IMG/VR virus record: IMGVR_UViG_3300035111_000017
Location: 1-59,682 of that record
Length of the DNA stretch: 59,682 nucleotides
From: a virus
Reading direction: 5' to 3' (one strand)
In this document: piece by piece, positions 23,891 to 31,476 of the stretch
Layout of the letters: each line of letters starts with the position of its first letter
Numbering within the stretch: the stretch's first letter is position 1
Made by a program: the position numbers and the translations under genes
The notes under the pieces: generated by a model
What the model was told of the DNA's origin: nothing
Databases searched by the model: none
Seen by the model: the letters and a program-made list of their open reading frames with translations, nothing else

Positions 23891-23918
23891 ATGTTATCAA
23901 ATTAATGGTTAGTGTCAA
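23891..23918 (-). promoter_or_regulatory. Promoter of the replication operon
   Basis: Minus strand: TTGACA (RC of 23913-23918), 16-base spacer ending TTTGA, TAACAT (RC of 23891-23896). A palindrome copy begins 7 bases upstream of the -35. Confidence 0.8.
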
Positions 23919-23925
23919 GCGGAGA

Positions 23926-23939
23926 GTCTAACGTTGGAC
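23926..23939. repeat. 14-bp palindrome copy 13 (GTCTAACGTTGGAC)
   Basis: Exact to consensus; forms the last codons and TAG stop of the initiator gene (VQR-stop) and sits 7 bases upstream of the -35 box of promoter 23891-23918. Confidence 0.95.
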
Positions 23940-24761
23940 TTGGGATTGACGCATGGATATCCTCTCCGCGTCCTTCCTCCGCTCACGCTCAAGAGCGTCC
24001 TCCGGCGGCGGGGCGTGGCCGTTGCCGTTATTGCTTACCGCGTAGAACGTTAGCCAGTTTTTCTGGATAGCCCTTCGCATGACCTCGCGCACGTTTTCAC
24101 CGGAAATCCGTAACTCATCCAAGCTATCAAGCGCGTATCTTTGGGCTAGCGCGGTAGCTGGCTTCCGCATCTGCTTCCGCATTTCCAGCCAGCCATTCCA
24201 CTCCGCGATCGGAAGCCAGTCGGGGAGAACAGGCTTTTCTTTTGCTTGTTTTTCTTTTTGTGTGGGGCTTTTAGGGTCTTTAAGGTCTACAGGGGTTAAT
24301 TCAAAGAAGTAAGGAGTACCTGTATTTTCTGTATTGATAGTATTTATAGTCTTTAAAGTGTTCCCTATAGGAACAACAGATGGAACAGAGGATGGAACAA
24401 TGACTGGAACAGCACTGTTCCCTATAGGAACAGACGAAAGATAGGTTTTAGGTATTTCTAGCAGAGTGTAAATAGAGGGTTTGCGACTGGTGACATTTCC
24501 TTTTTCTTCACAGCGGACTAATTTATGGGTAATCAACTTTCCTATGGCTCTCATAGCCGTCTGCGGCGAAGTCCCCAACATTTCCGCTATCTGCCGTAAT
24601 GTGATAACGCATTCCCCAGTGTGATTATTCGCCACCACACTGAGGGCCATATACACCGCGATACCGTCAATGCCGATATTTGGGCCGTACACATAGAGTA
24701 GTTCATTGTCAGCCCAGAAGTGACCGGGGCGGCGACTGTCGCGGACTTTAACTTCATTCAC
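23928..24761 (-). CDS. Replication initiator-like protein with winged helix, carries internal origin
   Basis: A 277-residue protein. Residues 1-100 form a winged-helix domain (YMALSVVANNHTGECVITLR then AEMLGTSPQTAMRAIGKL) like those of phage O-type initiators. A low-complexity middle with VP-repeats (about residues 110-136) is encoded by 12-bp iterons. The C-terminal domain (EWNGWLEMRKQMRKPATALA, YALDSLDELR) is typical of proteins that contact DnaB or its loader. By analogy with lambda O it would bind the iterons in its own gene and load DnaB. It overlaps the HNH gene by four bases. Confidence 0.78.
   Translation of the reverse strand: MNEVKVRDSRRPGHFWADNELLYVYGPNIGIDGIAVYMALSVVANNHTGECVITLRQIAEMLGTSPQTAMRAIGKLITHKLVRCEEKGNVTSRKPSIYTLLEIPKTYLSSVPIGNSAVPVIVPSSVPSVVPIGNTLKTINTINTENTGTPYFFELTPVDLKDPKSPTQKEKQAKEKPVLPDWLPIAEWNGWLEMRKQMRKPATALAQRYALDSLDELRISGENVREVMRRAIQKNWLTFYAVSNNGNGHAPPPEDALERERRKDAERISMRQSQVQR
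24360..24432. other. Candidate replication origin: 12-bp iterons flanked by two palindromes
   Basis: GTTCCCTATAGGAACA occurs at 24360-24375 and 24417-24432. Between and including the first copy, GGAACA recurs with an exact 12-base period (24370, 24382, 24394, 24406). The stretch 24230-24360 next to it is AT-rich. Iterons inside an initiator gene next to an AT-rich region are the arrangement of the lambda origin. Confidence 0.72.
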
Positions 24762-25153
24762 AGGGATGTTCCTTTTCTGGAGTTACAGGGACGGCATAGC
24801 GTCTGGAGATTGTCGATCTCAAGGGTGCCACCTTTAGATTCGGGGATTACGTGATCGACGGAGAGATTAGAGCGGGTCTTACATTCGCGGCAAGTGAAAT
24901 CATCACGCAACCATACGGCCCATCGGAGTTCTTTGGATATGAATGCCTTTTTTGTTCGGGGACGCAAGGAGCCAGATGGTATAGTCCCGATATACTTTTC
25001 CCATCCCGGCCAGTCGGATGTAGCTATATGCCCGTCAAGGTGAGTCCTTTCCCATAAATAAAGGGCTTCCTTCTCGTCTTGTGGCATAGCGGCGAGTACG
25101 CCCATCATCATGGCGTACCACTCTAAAACTTCGTTTCTTTCACGAATACTCAT
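24758..25153 (-). CDS. HNH endonuclease, 131 aa
   Basis: The C-terminal half is a classical HNH: FTCRECKTRSNLSVDHVIPE, then GGTLEIDNLQTLCRPCN. The catalytic His is in VDHV and the two CxxC pairs bind zinc. The N-terminal half is helical and may bind DNA. A hairpin lies upstream. As it sits in the replication operon it may be a functional phage nuclease rather than a selfish insert. Confidence 0.85.
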   Translation of the reverse strand: MSIRERNEVLEWYAMMMGVLAAMPQDEKEALYLWERTHLDGHIATSDWPGWEKYIGTIPSGSLRPRTKKAFISKELRWAVWLRDDFTCRECKTRSNLSVDHVIPESKGGTLEIDNLQTLCRPCNSRKGTSL

Positions 25154-25177
25154 TGTGTACCTTCTGTGAAAAGGTTA

Positions 25178-25200
25178 GGGCGGTGTTCACAGCACCGCCC
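25178..25200 (-). terminator. Hairpin between genes, weak terminator or attenuator
   Basis: GGGCGGTG (25178-25185) pairs with CACCGCCC (25193-25200). On the minus strand it is followed by TAACCTTTTC, a poor U tract, so read-through is likely. Confidence 0.5.
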
Positions 25201-25249
25201 CGTGGGGTAGACCTTTGCGGGTTAGGCGAGTATTAGATTACCAAACCCC

Positions 25250-25744
25250 CTACTCACCGTCAAGCATTTTTTCAATACTTTTTATCACCACATCCCGCAG
25301 GGTCATCTTATTCTTTCTGGCGTACCCTACGGCCCTCAGCCGGAGTTCCGTGGGAAAGTCGTTGATCCTGAGTCCTTCATTCCGGTAACGCGGCTGCTTG
25401 TTGATCTTGGTCAGCACCTTACCCCGTCTAACGTTAGACAAGATGTCTTTTACGATCTTGGAAGTGTTAAAGGCCGGAACGATCTGCTTGGCGAGTACGG
25501 CCTCTACCCGTGAGGGAAGAAAATTGAAGGGAGTTTCAGGGCGGTAGTAAGGCTTTGTCGATTCTTCCGGAGGGAATGGGCCATTTATAAAACGATCACG
25601 AAACCATCCGTCGCCTTTACTTGAAGACTCTACGACTATAATCTTCAGTGGCTTACCGCACTCCGGCTTCCTGCAGTTACCAGAAACCGTCATAAACTGG
25701 TTAAGTTGGCACCAAGGGCAACGGATTACTTCGCGGTCGGGCAT
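25250..25744 (-). CDS. Zinc-ribbon plus ribbon-helix-helix-like regulator
   Basis: A 164-residue protein. The N-terminus has CPWCQLNQFMTVSGNCRKPE with a following CGKPL, a four-Cys ribbon. The C-terminal 40 residues (FPTELRLRAVGYARKNKMTL, then DVVIKSIEKML) have the strand-helix-helix pattern of Arc/MetJ-type regulators. It could be the repressor for the operator cluster or the palindrome. A palindrome copy (25426-25439) encodes LSNVRRG. Confidence 0.68.
   Translation of the reverse strand: MPDREVIRCPWCQLNQFMTVSGNCRKPECGKPLKIIVVESSSKGDGWFRDRFINGPFPPEESTKPYYRPETPFNFLPSRVEAVLAKQIVPAFNTSKIVKDILSNVRRGKVLTKINKQPRYRNEGLRINDFPTELRLRAVGYARKNKMTLRDVVIKSIEKMLDGE
25426..25439. repeat. 14-bp palindrome copy 14 (GTCTAACGTTAGAC)
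   Basis: Perfectly symmetric; inside the ribbon-helix-helix gene 25250-25744, read as SNVR. Confidence 0.95.
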
Positions 25745-26028
25745 GATGCTTCCTTGTCCAACGTTGGACTTTCTCCCTCCTGAATGTCGATCAGGCCGAA
25801 AGGGGTGTAGCCTTGTGAGTTACCGCCCGCGTCAACTACCATGACGGAGTTAGTGTAGGGCAACTTTTGCCCGCAATGCCCAAGGGCGGAGTACGGAACT
25901 TGGTCATCAAGATCAATCATAATCCGCAATCCGTAGTAAGATTGCTGCATTGCAACTGCTTCGGCGCAGCATAGCTCTACGGGCGGGAAGTCTTTCTTTA
26001 GTTTGACTCTGGCGTTAACTATTCTCAT
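25726..26028 (-). CDS. Unknown protein, 100 aa
   Basis: ATG 26028 (MRIVNARVKL) is preceded by GGAAGG; a longer in-frame form from 26106 has no ribosome site. The domain is beta-rich (YGLRIMIDLDDQVPYSALGH). No family recognised. Palindrome 25756-25769 encodes ESPTLD near the C-terminus. Overlaps the regulator gene by 19 bases. Confidence 0.62.
   Translation of the reverse strand: MRIVNARVKLKKDFPPVELCCAEAVAMQQSYYGLRIMIDLDDQVPYSALGHCGQKLPYTNSVMVVDAGGNSQGYTPFGLIDIQEGESPTLDKEASCPTAK
25756..25769. repeat. 14-bp palindrome copy 15 (GTCCAACGTTGGAC)
   Basis: Perfectly symmetric; inside gene 25726-26028, read as SPTLD. Only 317 bases from copy 14, the closest pair in the genome. Confidence 0.95.
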
Positions 26029-26142
26029 GTCGTACCTTCCTATAAAATGCCCTCCATTGCGATTCTTTTGACTTATAAGCGCGTCCGTAGTGCGTGGACG
26101 GCCCATAGCATCAAAAAAGAAAGCGAGGGCTTAAAACGGATT

Positions 26143-26487
26143 TCACTTGCCGCCTTCCGTGGTCTGGGCCGGGGCCGCGCCGGGGTAAAAATCATGGTCT
26201 TTGTTGTGCCATGATTCACCATCAAGCGTGTAATCGGCGTGATGGTTCATGTGGTCTTCGGGTTCTCCGCATTTCATGCAAAGTTGCTCCGCCATTGCGT
26301 TCCCTTTCATCCTATCCGCCCGTCTCAAAACTTGCCCTCCGCTGTCACACTCAGCGCATTGCTTGCGTTCCTGCTTACGCGCCAGGGCCGCTTCGGATTC
26401 GGCAAAGGCGGCAACCTTACCATCTGACCACGCATGCCAACTTGACGATTGGCGATATGCCCGCGCCCGCTCTCTGGTGTCACTCAT
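26143..26487 (-). CDS. Small protein with zinc-finger-like Cys/His, 114 aa
   Basis: ATG 26487 has GGGGAG upstream and overlaps the upstream stop by 8 bases. It contains QCAECDSGGQVLRRAD and a C-terminal CMKCGEPEDHMNHHADY, together able to bind one or two metals. No family recognised. Confidence 0.62.
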   Translation of the reverse strand: MSDTRERARAYRQSSSWHAWSDGKVAAFAESEAALARKQERKQCAECDSGGQVLRRADRMKGNAMAEQLCMKCGEPEDHMNHHADYTLDGESWHNKDHDFYPGAAPAQTTEGGK

Positions 26488-27223
26488 GGGTGCTCCCCGC
26501 GTCTTTAACTTCTGGCTTAAGTTCGATTCCTTGCGCTTCAAGTCCTTTGACCAGATCATCCCGCTTGACGGTCATCAGCCCTTGCATTGGGCCTGAATAT
26601 GTTCCGTCATTCGGTTCAAATTCTCGCGTTCCAAAGCCCTGCTCTTTCATTTGGGCAATGATGTTTTTGATTGATGTGCGCTTGGTGAACTTGATCTGCA
26701 TCTCGTATGGCTTAGTACCTTTGCCCCATCCGCCAAACACTTCTCCGACAAATACAGAAGCAAGTCCATCTTCGCGGAACCTTAGGCCCCGGAAACGGTG
26801 ACCGTAATTGTCCAACTTGGCAAATGCCCTGCTCAATTTCATGGCGAATTGGTGCCTGTCGCCTTCCCAAAGCAACCTCTCAGGTATGCCGGATATGCGG
26901 ATAAAGCTCTCATTGCCGTAGTTGCAAATATCATTCGTTCCGATTGCGCGAAGAGCTAGGCCGCTGGAATCGGTCGGATGTGGCCCCTCGACAAAAGAAA
27001 CAAGGTGCGGATTCTGCTGCCTCGCGTAACTCGTGAAACAGGCCACAAGATCACCCTTGATGAACGGCTCTTTGTTCCAGTAACCCCATGAGCACCTGAC
27101 ACTGCTCAATGAATGCGGGTTCTGCATGTACCGCTGGACTTCTGGCAGGCTTTGAAGGTGCGACAACTCATGTGCCAATGCCGCACAAATATTCACTAAG
27201 ATTCGTTCACGATCTGTCGCCAT
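26480..27223 (-). CDS. Unknown protein, 247 aa
   Basis: A soluble protein starting MATDRERILVNICAALAHEL, with RCSWGYWNKEPFIKGD and GHRFRGLRFREDGLASVFVG. The HELSH at about residues 18-22 is reminiscent of a zinc-protease HExxH, but no downstream ligand pattern is clear, so I do not assign activity. No family recognised. Confidence 0.65.
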   Translation of the reverse strand: MATDRERILVNICAALAHELSHLQSLPEVQRYMQNPHSLSSVRCSWGYWNKEPFIKGDLVACFTSYARQQNPHLVSFVEGPHPTDSSGLALRAIGTNDICNYGNESFIRISGIPERLLWEGDRHQFAMKLSRAFAKLDNYGHRFRGLRFREDGLASVFVGEVFGGWGKGTKPYEMQIKFTKRTSIKNIIAQMKEQGFGTREFEPNDGTYSGPMQGLMTVKRDDLVKGLEAQGIELKPEVKDAGSTHE

Positions 27224-27265
27224 GTTTCGTCTCTCCCTATCCGGCCTCGGGGGAATCAGGCGCGG

Positions 27266-27496
27266 TCAGTATCCGCGATATGCCTGAGAACGAGTCACTA
27301 ACCCGTTCTTTTTGGCATTACGCTTGATTTTCTTCAATTCGGCCTGTACTTCCTCCAGCGTCATTTCGCCGCTGTCCATCTTCGCCACTAAGGCGGTTCG
27401 TACTTCCATGCTGTCCGCTATTCGGCCCTGTTCCTCTGCTTTGTTGAGGGCATCCCGTTGCGCTACTTTCCGCCAAAATCTGTCTCCCTTTGCCAT
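27266..27496 (-). CDS. Small charged protein, 76 aa
   Basis: ATG 27496 (MAKGDRFWRKVAQRDALNKA) with GGAGAG upstream; the longer in-frame reading from 27649 has no ribosome site. Helical with a basic tail. No family recognised. Confidence 0.62.
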   Translation of the reverse strand: MAKGDRFWRKVAQRDALNKAEEQGRIADSMEVRTALVAKMDSGEMTLEEVQAELKKIKRNAKKNGLVTRSQAYRGY

Positions 27497-27612
27497 CGCT
27501 GCTCTCCTTGTACGGCAGATTGCCGTGAAAACTTGACATTGCAAACCACGCTCTTGCGTTAACACCTTTACGCTTCGCCATTCTTCCCCCTCCCGGCCCT
27601 CGGGCCTCACGG

Positions 27613-27858
27613 CTAAATTCTGCGCAACCTGCTTGCTAGATTGTCGCACTCTTGGAATATGTCGAATCCGTCAGGCATGTCTTCCGAGCCATCCAGATAA
27701 TCGAGCAACGTTGATACCTCTTCGTAGATGGTCAATGAATTGCCGCCATGACGCGCTTTTGCTGTGTCGTATAATCTCGGTAGACGCTCCAGCCAAAATC
27801 TACATTCACTTTCATATAGCTTTGGATACGTCTCTTTTTGAAAATTTGCGCTTGCCAT
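27613..27858 (-). CDS. Small protein, 81 aa
   Basis: Starts MASANFQKETYPKLYESECR; acidic and helical, ends ASRLRRI. No family recognised. Overlaps no other real gene; 27497-27612 downstream holds only shadow frames. Confidence 0.62.
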   Translation of the reverse strand: MASANFQKETYPKLYESECRFWLERLPRLYDTAKARHGGNSLTIYEEVSTLLDYLDGSEDMPDGFDIFQECDNLASRLRRI

Positions 27859-27894
27859 CTCATTCCCCCTGTCCGCTAAGCGGTGCTCACTCGG

Positions 27895-28095
27895 CTAATC
27901 ACCCTTTACCTTCGGCATCGACGGAGCAACGATAAGCCCGGATGAGTTCTTCGCCTTTTCCAGTACCCCTTTATCGCACATCTGGATTGCCGCCCGCAAA
28001 ATCGCCGGTACTTCGGCCTCCGTCATATTCTGCGGGACGATGGCCAGCTGCCCGGTCTTTTTGTCCCACTGGATTAGAAGTTGAGCTTGGTTCAA
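27895..28095 (-). CDS. Small protein with TTG start, 66 aa
   Basis: TTG 28095 overlaps the TGA of the upstream gene (TTGA) and has a perfect GGAGG five bases before it; a longer reading from 28173 would overlap the upstream gene by 82 bases. Product LNQAQLLIQWDKKTGQLAIV... is an alpha/beta domain. No family recognised. Confidence 0.62.
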   Translation of the reverse strand: MNQAQLLIQWDKKTGQLAIVPQNMTEAEVPAILRAAIQMCDKGVLEKAKNSSGLIVAPSMPKVKGD

Positions 28096-28301
28096 GACGC
28101 CCTCCGCTGTAAGGACTTCTGACGGCGAATGGCGCGATGATGTTTGGAGTGACAAACTCTGACTCTCGCGCACTTACGCGGAGATTTATCCCACGCCAGA
28201 GAAAATGTCCGATGGCGTACAGGCTCAGGCTTAGGAGTATCAGGCGTGATAATCGCCATCTTCTTCAGCCAGTCCTTTGCGGTGTTAAGCCAGTTTTTCA
28301 T
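28092..28301 (-). CDS. Small basic protein, 69 aa
   Basis: ATG 28301 after AAAGGAAAC. N-terminal helix (MKNWLNTAKDWLKKMAI), then a proline piece and a tail rich in Arg, His and Lys. Probably nucleic-acid or membrane binding. No family recognised. Confidence 0.6.
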   Translation of the reverse strand: MKNWLNTAKDWLKKMAIITPDTPKPEPVRHRTFSLAWDKSPRKCARVRVCHSKHHRAIRRQKSLQRRAS

Positions 28302-28317
28302 GTTTCCTTTCTCCTGT

Positions 28318-28331
28318 GTCTAACGTTAGAC
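28318..28331. repeat. 14-bp palindrome copy 16 (GTCTAACGTTAGAC)
   Basis: Perfectly symmetric; intergenic, right after the stop of gene 28331-29008. Confidence 0.95.
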
Positions 28332-29008
28332 TACTTGCGTATGACGGTTTTGGAGTCCCGCCAGATTCTCACGGAACCCTTACCGATAATGTTCTCCGCC
28401 ATCGGCCCCTTGGATTTAACCAGAGCACCAATAGCATCCAAGTCCGGCGTCCAGAAATGATCCGCAACCTTCGCGCTGTCCACGATCTCAAATTGCCACG
28501 GGAGTTGCCGCGAGTAAGACCCCGTTACCTTCGTCAACTGAGACTGAACTGAAACCATCGGGGCCGGAGCGGAAATCGCTTCCTGTAAAACCTCTTCAGC
28601 CGCTACCGTATCGCCCTGCCGTTCGAGAGACGCCGCTTCCGCGAATAGCGATTCCTGCTGTTTCTTGTGCGCCTCTTCGGCTAGCTGGCGTTCCAACTCA
28701 AGACGCTTTTCCTCTTCCTTCCGCTGGAAAACGGTTATCGCTCCCTCAATCTTGTCGTAAGCCCTCACTAGCGGGTCACGGTAATGATCGCGCTTGGCTA
28801 TCAGGTTCTTATGGTGCTTGTGCGCTTCCGTAATCAGATCCCCGTAAGCAAGGTTCACTTCTTCAATCTTCCCCTTGATCTTACGGCAAACCTCTATCGC
28901 CGCTACCCGCTGCTCATCGGAAACAATCTCCGCAGGCAAAACGGAAGTCAGAGAGGTCACGGACTGCTGGAGCTCGGCTTCCTTCAGGACTAGATCGACG
29001 GCGGTCAT
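28331..29008 (-). CDS. Coiled-coil protein of the recombination group, 225 aa
   Basis: Residues about 30-130 form a long charged coiled coil (KIKGKIEEVNLAYGDLITEA, RKEEEKRLELERQLAEEAHK); the C-terminal 80 residues are a globular domain (RQLPWQFEIVDSAKVADHFW). This kind of protein is common in phage recombination clusters next to an exonuclease and an annealing protein, which is the case here. Its exact role is not known to me. Its start overlaps the upstream stop by four bases. Confidence 0.68.
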   Translation of the reverse strand: MTAVDLVLKEAELQQSVTSLTSVLPAEIVSDEQRVAAIEVCRKIKGKIEEVNLAYGDLITEAHKHHKNLIAKRDHYRDPLVRAYDKIEGAITVFQRKEEEKRLELERQLAEEAHKKQQESLFAEAASLERQGDTVAAEEVLQEAISAPAPMVSVQSQLTKVTGSYSRQLPWQFEIVDSAKVADHFWTPDLDAIGALVKSKGPMAENIIGKGSVRIWRDSKTVIRK

Positions 29009-29274
29009 GCGCGTACTCCGTATTTCATGACCAGCCGCACCATGTTACGGGCTTGGTCAAGATTAAATTCAAAATCAGTTCCACCATAGATGGCATGGGA
29101 TGTTTTCTCGACATCAAAAGAGGGTTTACCGAATAATTCACACGCGGCCATGCTGGCCTGTTCGTTCATCTCGGCTAGTTGAGCGGCGATCTCGCGCAGC
29201 CAGTACCATTCATCACGATTGTGCTCGTGCTCAATGGGGCCGCTAGTATGATTCCTTATTTCATCGGCTGTCAT
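29005..29274 (-). CDS. Unknown protein with leaderless start, 89 aa
   Basis: ATG 29274 lies 6 bases after the -10 box of promoter 29281-29309, so its mRNA probably begins at the start codon. The product (MTADEIRNHTSGPIEHEHNR...) is helical. No family recognised. Confidence 0.65.
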   Translation of the reverse strand: MTADEIRNHTSGPIEHEHNRDEWYWLREIAAQLAEMNEQASMAACELFGKPSFDVEKTSHAIYGGTDFEFNLDQARNMVRLVMKYGVRA

Positions 29275-29280
29275 AACAAT

Positions 29281-29309
29281 AAGTTATCAAACCAGAGATA
29301 GAGTGTCAA
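29281..29309 (-). promoter_or_regulatory. Promoter inside the recombination region
   Basis: Minus strand: TTGACA (RC of 29304-29309), 17-base spacer ending TTTGA, TAACTT (RC of 29281-29286). The -35 overlaps the end of the HNH gene 29306-29749. Confidence 0.82.
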
Positions 29310-29749
29310 GAGGAAAGTTTGCGATTTTTGCGCTCTTGGTATCGTCTTTGCCGAATAACGCCGTTAGCTCGTGCGCAAATAATACATCTCCTCCTCCTGA
29401 GTGTCTTTTCGCACGGATAAATATAATCAGACGTTAGCGGGTGACCGTTTTTGCAGTGCGTAAGCCGTGCTTTATTATGTGTCCCGGCCTTAACTGAATC
29501 AATCTGATTATCAGAATTATTTCCAAGACGGAGATGTTGAGGATTAAAGCACCGCCGATTATTGCAGGAATGTAAGACCATAAGGCCGGAAGGATCGCCT
29601 TTAAATATCGAATAAGAAATGCGGTGCAGCCAATCAGTTTTTCCCTCGTAATTAATTTTGTGGTACCCGTTCGACTGAAGGCATGAGGTGAATATCCAGC
29701 AGCCGTTTTCTGCTATGGTTCTTCTTTCAAGTATTTGATCTTTTGTCAC
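29306..29749 (-). CDS. HNH homing endonuclease, 147 aa
   Basis: GTG 29749 overlaps the stop of the exonuclease-like gene (GTGA). It has the HNH_3 pattern: WLHRISYSIFKG, MVLHSCNNRRCFNPQHLRLG, and a C-terminal zinc piece (HCKNGHPL, RRRRCIICARAN). Such enzymes cut an allele lacking the gene to promote their own spread. It lies between the exonuclease-like gene and the next promoter. Confidence 0.83.
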   Translation of the reverse strand: MTKDQILERRTIAENGCWIFTSCLQSNGYHKINYEGKTDWLHRISYSIFKGDPSGLMVLHSCNNRRCFNPQHLRLGNNSDNQIDSVKAGTHNKARLTHCKNGHPLTSDYIYPCEKTLRRRRCIICARANGVIRQRRYQERKNRKLSS

Positions 29750-30399
29750 GGTCGTATCCCCTTCCCCCATCTCCAGTGAACAAGAGCAAGAGCGCAGCCG
29801 AATAGCCGCTCGTCTTGGCGATCGTCGCACTTGATTACCTTGTAATCGTTTTCCAGTAGGTAAACCGCCAGCCGTACAACGTTAGACTCTTTGAATGGCA
29901 GGGCTTGCGCTGCGGTCTGTATCGCATGAGATGGCTCTATACCAGAAGTGCATTTTTTCTCAATCAGCATATTTCCGAGAGAACCAGTCCCGTAGCTGTC
30001 AAGAGTAAACGCGTAAGCCATTCCGTGTAGGCAGTGAGACATGGCCTTTTCCGTCAAGATCGGCTGATAGTTAAAATCCCCCCGGAATTTACACCATCCA
30101 ACAAGCCGCGATCTAGTCCAAGAATCCAGCGGCTCCGCGAGTGCTTCCTTTTCCCATATGTCGATCTTGAGCATGTCACGCGGATTGTCTTCGTCGAATA
30201 AACGGGTAGCAAAGTGCGCCGCATCCCCGCGCTCCCTCGCCGCTTCCATTACGTCCTTCCGTACCTTGTCGTATCGGCAAAGTCCGCAACTGTCCAAGAT
30301 GTAGGAGAGGCCGGGAATTTCTTTGCCGTCAAGATAGTAACGATGACATGGCTCTCCCTTTTCGTCTTTATCGCGGAAGTCTACTTCGGGACAGGGCAT
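29746..30399 (-). CDS. PD-(D/E)XK exonuclease, lambda exo/Cas4-like
   Basis: A 217-residue nuclease-fold protein. After a helical N-terminus the core reads HGMAYAFTLDSYGTGSLGNM and LIEKKCTSGIEPSHAIQTAA, giving the Asp, the ExK (EKK) and the glutamine motif of the family. In recombination operons such enzymes resect double-strand ends. I chose ATG 30399 (AAGGA upstream) over GTG 30417. A one-mismatch palindrome (29874-29887) encodes ESNVVR after the active site. Confidence 0.72.
   Translation of the reverse strand: MPCPEVDFRDKDEKGEPCHRYYLDGKEIPGLSYILDSCGLCRYDKVRKDVMEAARERGDAAHFATRLFDEDNPRDMLKIDIWEKEALAEPLDSWTRSRLVGWCKFRGDFNYQPILTEKAMSHCLHGMAYAFTLDSYGTGSLGNMLIEKKCTSGIEPSHAIQTAAQALPFKESNVVRLAVYLLENDYKVIKCDDRQDERLFGCALALVHWRWGKGIRP
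29874..29887. repeat. 14-bp palindrome copy 17 (one mismatch)
   Basis: GTACAACGTTAGAC; third base differs from consensus. Inside the exonuclease-like gene, read as SNVVR. Confidence 0.8.
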
Positions 30400-30653
30400 G
30401 ATTTCCTTTTCTTCCACGTCTCGCGTAGGGCGGATGTTTCCTTAGCCACAAAGTCGGCTATGTCCCAGAGACAGTTGTGCTCAAACAGGGTTTCGTCGTC
30501 AGGGAAGAAGGCATAACTTCTCCATGAACCATGCCACTTAATCACCCCGAGCCTATCGTCGAACTGCTTAGACAGAACAAGCCATCTCTTCGTCTTCGTC
30601 TCTGTGGAAGATTCTTTGATGTAAATGTACTTGTACTGGCGGTCTTCGGTCAT
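30381..30653 (-). CDS. Unknown protein, 90 aa
   Basis: Starts MTEDRQYKYIYIKESSTETK; a small alpha/beta protein with a basic end (TWKKRKSCPVPK). Its start overlaps the stop of the KTSC gene by four bases. No family recognised. Confidence 0.62.
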   Translation of the reverse strand: MTEDRQYKYIYIKESSTETKTKRWLVLSKQFDDRLGVIKWHGSWRSYAFFPDDETLFEHNCLWDIADFVAKETSALRETWKKRKSCPVPK

Positions 30654-30859
30654 ATCTTCCTACTCTCGTACTTTCCCTTGATGTTGGCGTGGAAAAACTT
30701 GCCGGCAGAGTCCGCCTGCGTCCATTGGTTAAATACAACCGCCGGGATTCCATCATACTCATGCACTGCACCCGTGCTCTTGAAGGTCACTCTTACAACC
30801 CCTTCATCCGTGCGCTCAAGTTGGTCAATGAGAGATGAGTTTGCAATACGAAAAATCAT
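30650..30859 (-). CDS. KTSC domain protein, 69 aa
   Basis: ATG 30859 with GGAGG upstream. The sequence VRVTFKSTGAVHEYDGIPAV and AGKFFHANIKGKYE matches the KTSC domain, a small module often found alone in phages or fused to lysyl-tRNA synthetase-like proteins. Function is unknown; RNA binding has been suggested for the domain. Confidence 0.82.
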   Translation of the reverse strand: MIFRIANSSLIDQLERTDEGVVRVTFKSTGAVHEYDGIPAVVFNQWTQADSAGKFFHANIKGKYESRKI

Positions 30860-31008
30860 TTCTTTTCCTCCGGTTTCTTTTCGGGTTCCGGTTTCTTGTT
30901 CAACTTCACCGAAACCACGGTCTTGATAATGTTTATCTCGTCCAATATCCAATCGTGCTGTATCGGAACGTACATGACTCCGTTCCAGATCAAAAATTCA
31001 ATCTTCAT
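30856..31008 (-). CDS. Small protein, 50 aa
   Basis: ATG 31008 (MKIEFLIWNGVMYVPIQHDW) with AGGAG upstream; ends in a Lys/Glu/Pro tail. A longer in-frame form runs through a hairpin and is unlikely. No family recognised. Confidence 0.58.
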   Translation of the reverse strand: MKIEFLIWNGVMYVPIQHDWILDEINIIKTVVSVKLNKKPEPEKKPEEKK

Positions 31009-31028
31009 TGCGTCTCCTAGAAATAATT

Positions 31029-31055
31029 GGGCAGTGGGGATTGAGGCCACTGCCC
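31029..31055 (-). terminator. Hairpin between genes, weak terminator
   Basis: GGGCAGTGG (31029-31037) pairs with CCACTGCCC (31047-31055). The minus-strand tail is AATTATTT, so termination would be partial. It lies between 31069-31449 and 30856-31008. Confidence 0.5.
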
Positions 31056-31068
31056 ACACCACAGGGAT

Positions 31069-31449
31069 CTAAGTCGTTTCCTCGTTTCTCTCTACGCTTA
31101 GTGTGGTAGAGACCAAATTCGCTTCTTCTTCCGGCGTAAGCAGTGGATCGCATTCGTATTTCGCCTCTTGCACCAAGCGACATACAGAAGTACGGTACAC
31201 CGTAAGCCGCAACATTCCGGATAGGGCAAGGAATTCAAGACTGTCCCCGCTATTACTTACTCGCTTCACTCCGGAGCCTACCGCCTTTACCGCTGACAGG
31301 AAATCATCCTTCCTGTCGTAGTAACTGAAGGATTCCAGTCCGTGATGAAGAACATAGTTATCCTGGTAGTCTGGCAAAGTGAACGCCGGTTTTGATTCCA
31401 GTGCCTCCGCCAATGCCTTGAGTTTGGCCGCATATTCGTGCGATGTCAT
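31069..31449 (-). CDS. Unknown protein, 126 aa
   Basis: Starts MTSHEYAAKLKALAEALESK. Alpha/beta sequence with YDRKDDFLSAVKAVGSGVKR and an acidic C-terminus. It follows the annealing-like gene across a palindrome copy (31462-31475). No family recognised. Confidence 0.65.
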   Translation of the reverse strand: MTSHEYAAKLKALAEALESKPAFTLPDYQDNYVLHHGLESFSYYDRKDDFLSAVKAVGSGVKRVSNSGDSLEFLALSGMLRLTVYRTSVCRLVQEAKYECDPLLTPEEEANLVSTTLSVERNEETT

Positions 31450-31461
31450 ACATCCCCCTTT

Positions 31462-31475
31462 GTCTAACGTTGGAC
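31462..31475. repeat. 14-bp palindrome copy 18 (GTCTAACGTTGGAC)
   Basis: Exact to consensus; intergenic, right after the stop of gene 31477-32460. Confidence 0.95.
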
Positions 31476-31476
31476 T

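Noticed and set aside
26480-27223. HELSH as a metalloprotease motif
   Set aside because: Matches only loosely and no third ligand or supporting fold signs.
27318-27581. 87-codon minus frame
   Set aside because: It overlaps the 76-aa gene 27266-27496, which has the better ribosome site; composition is shadow-like.
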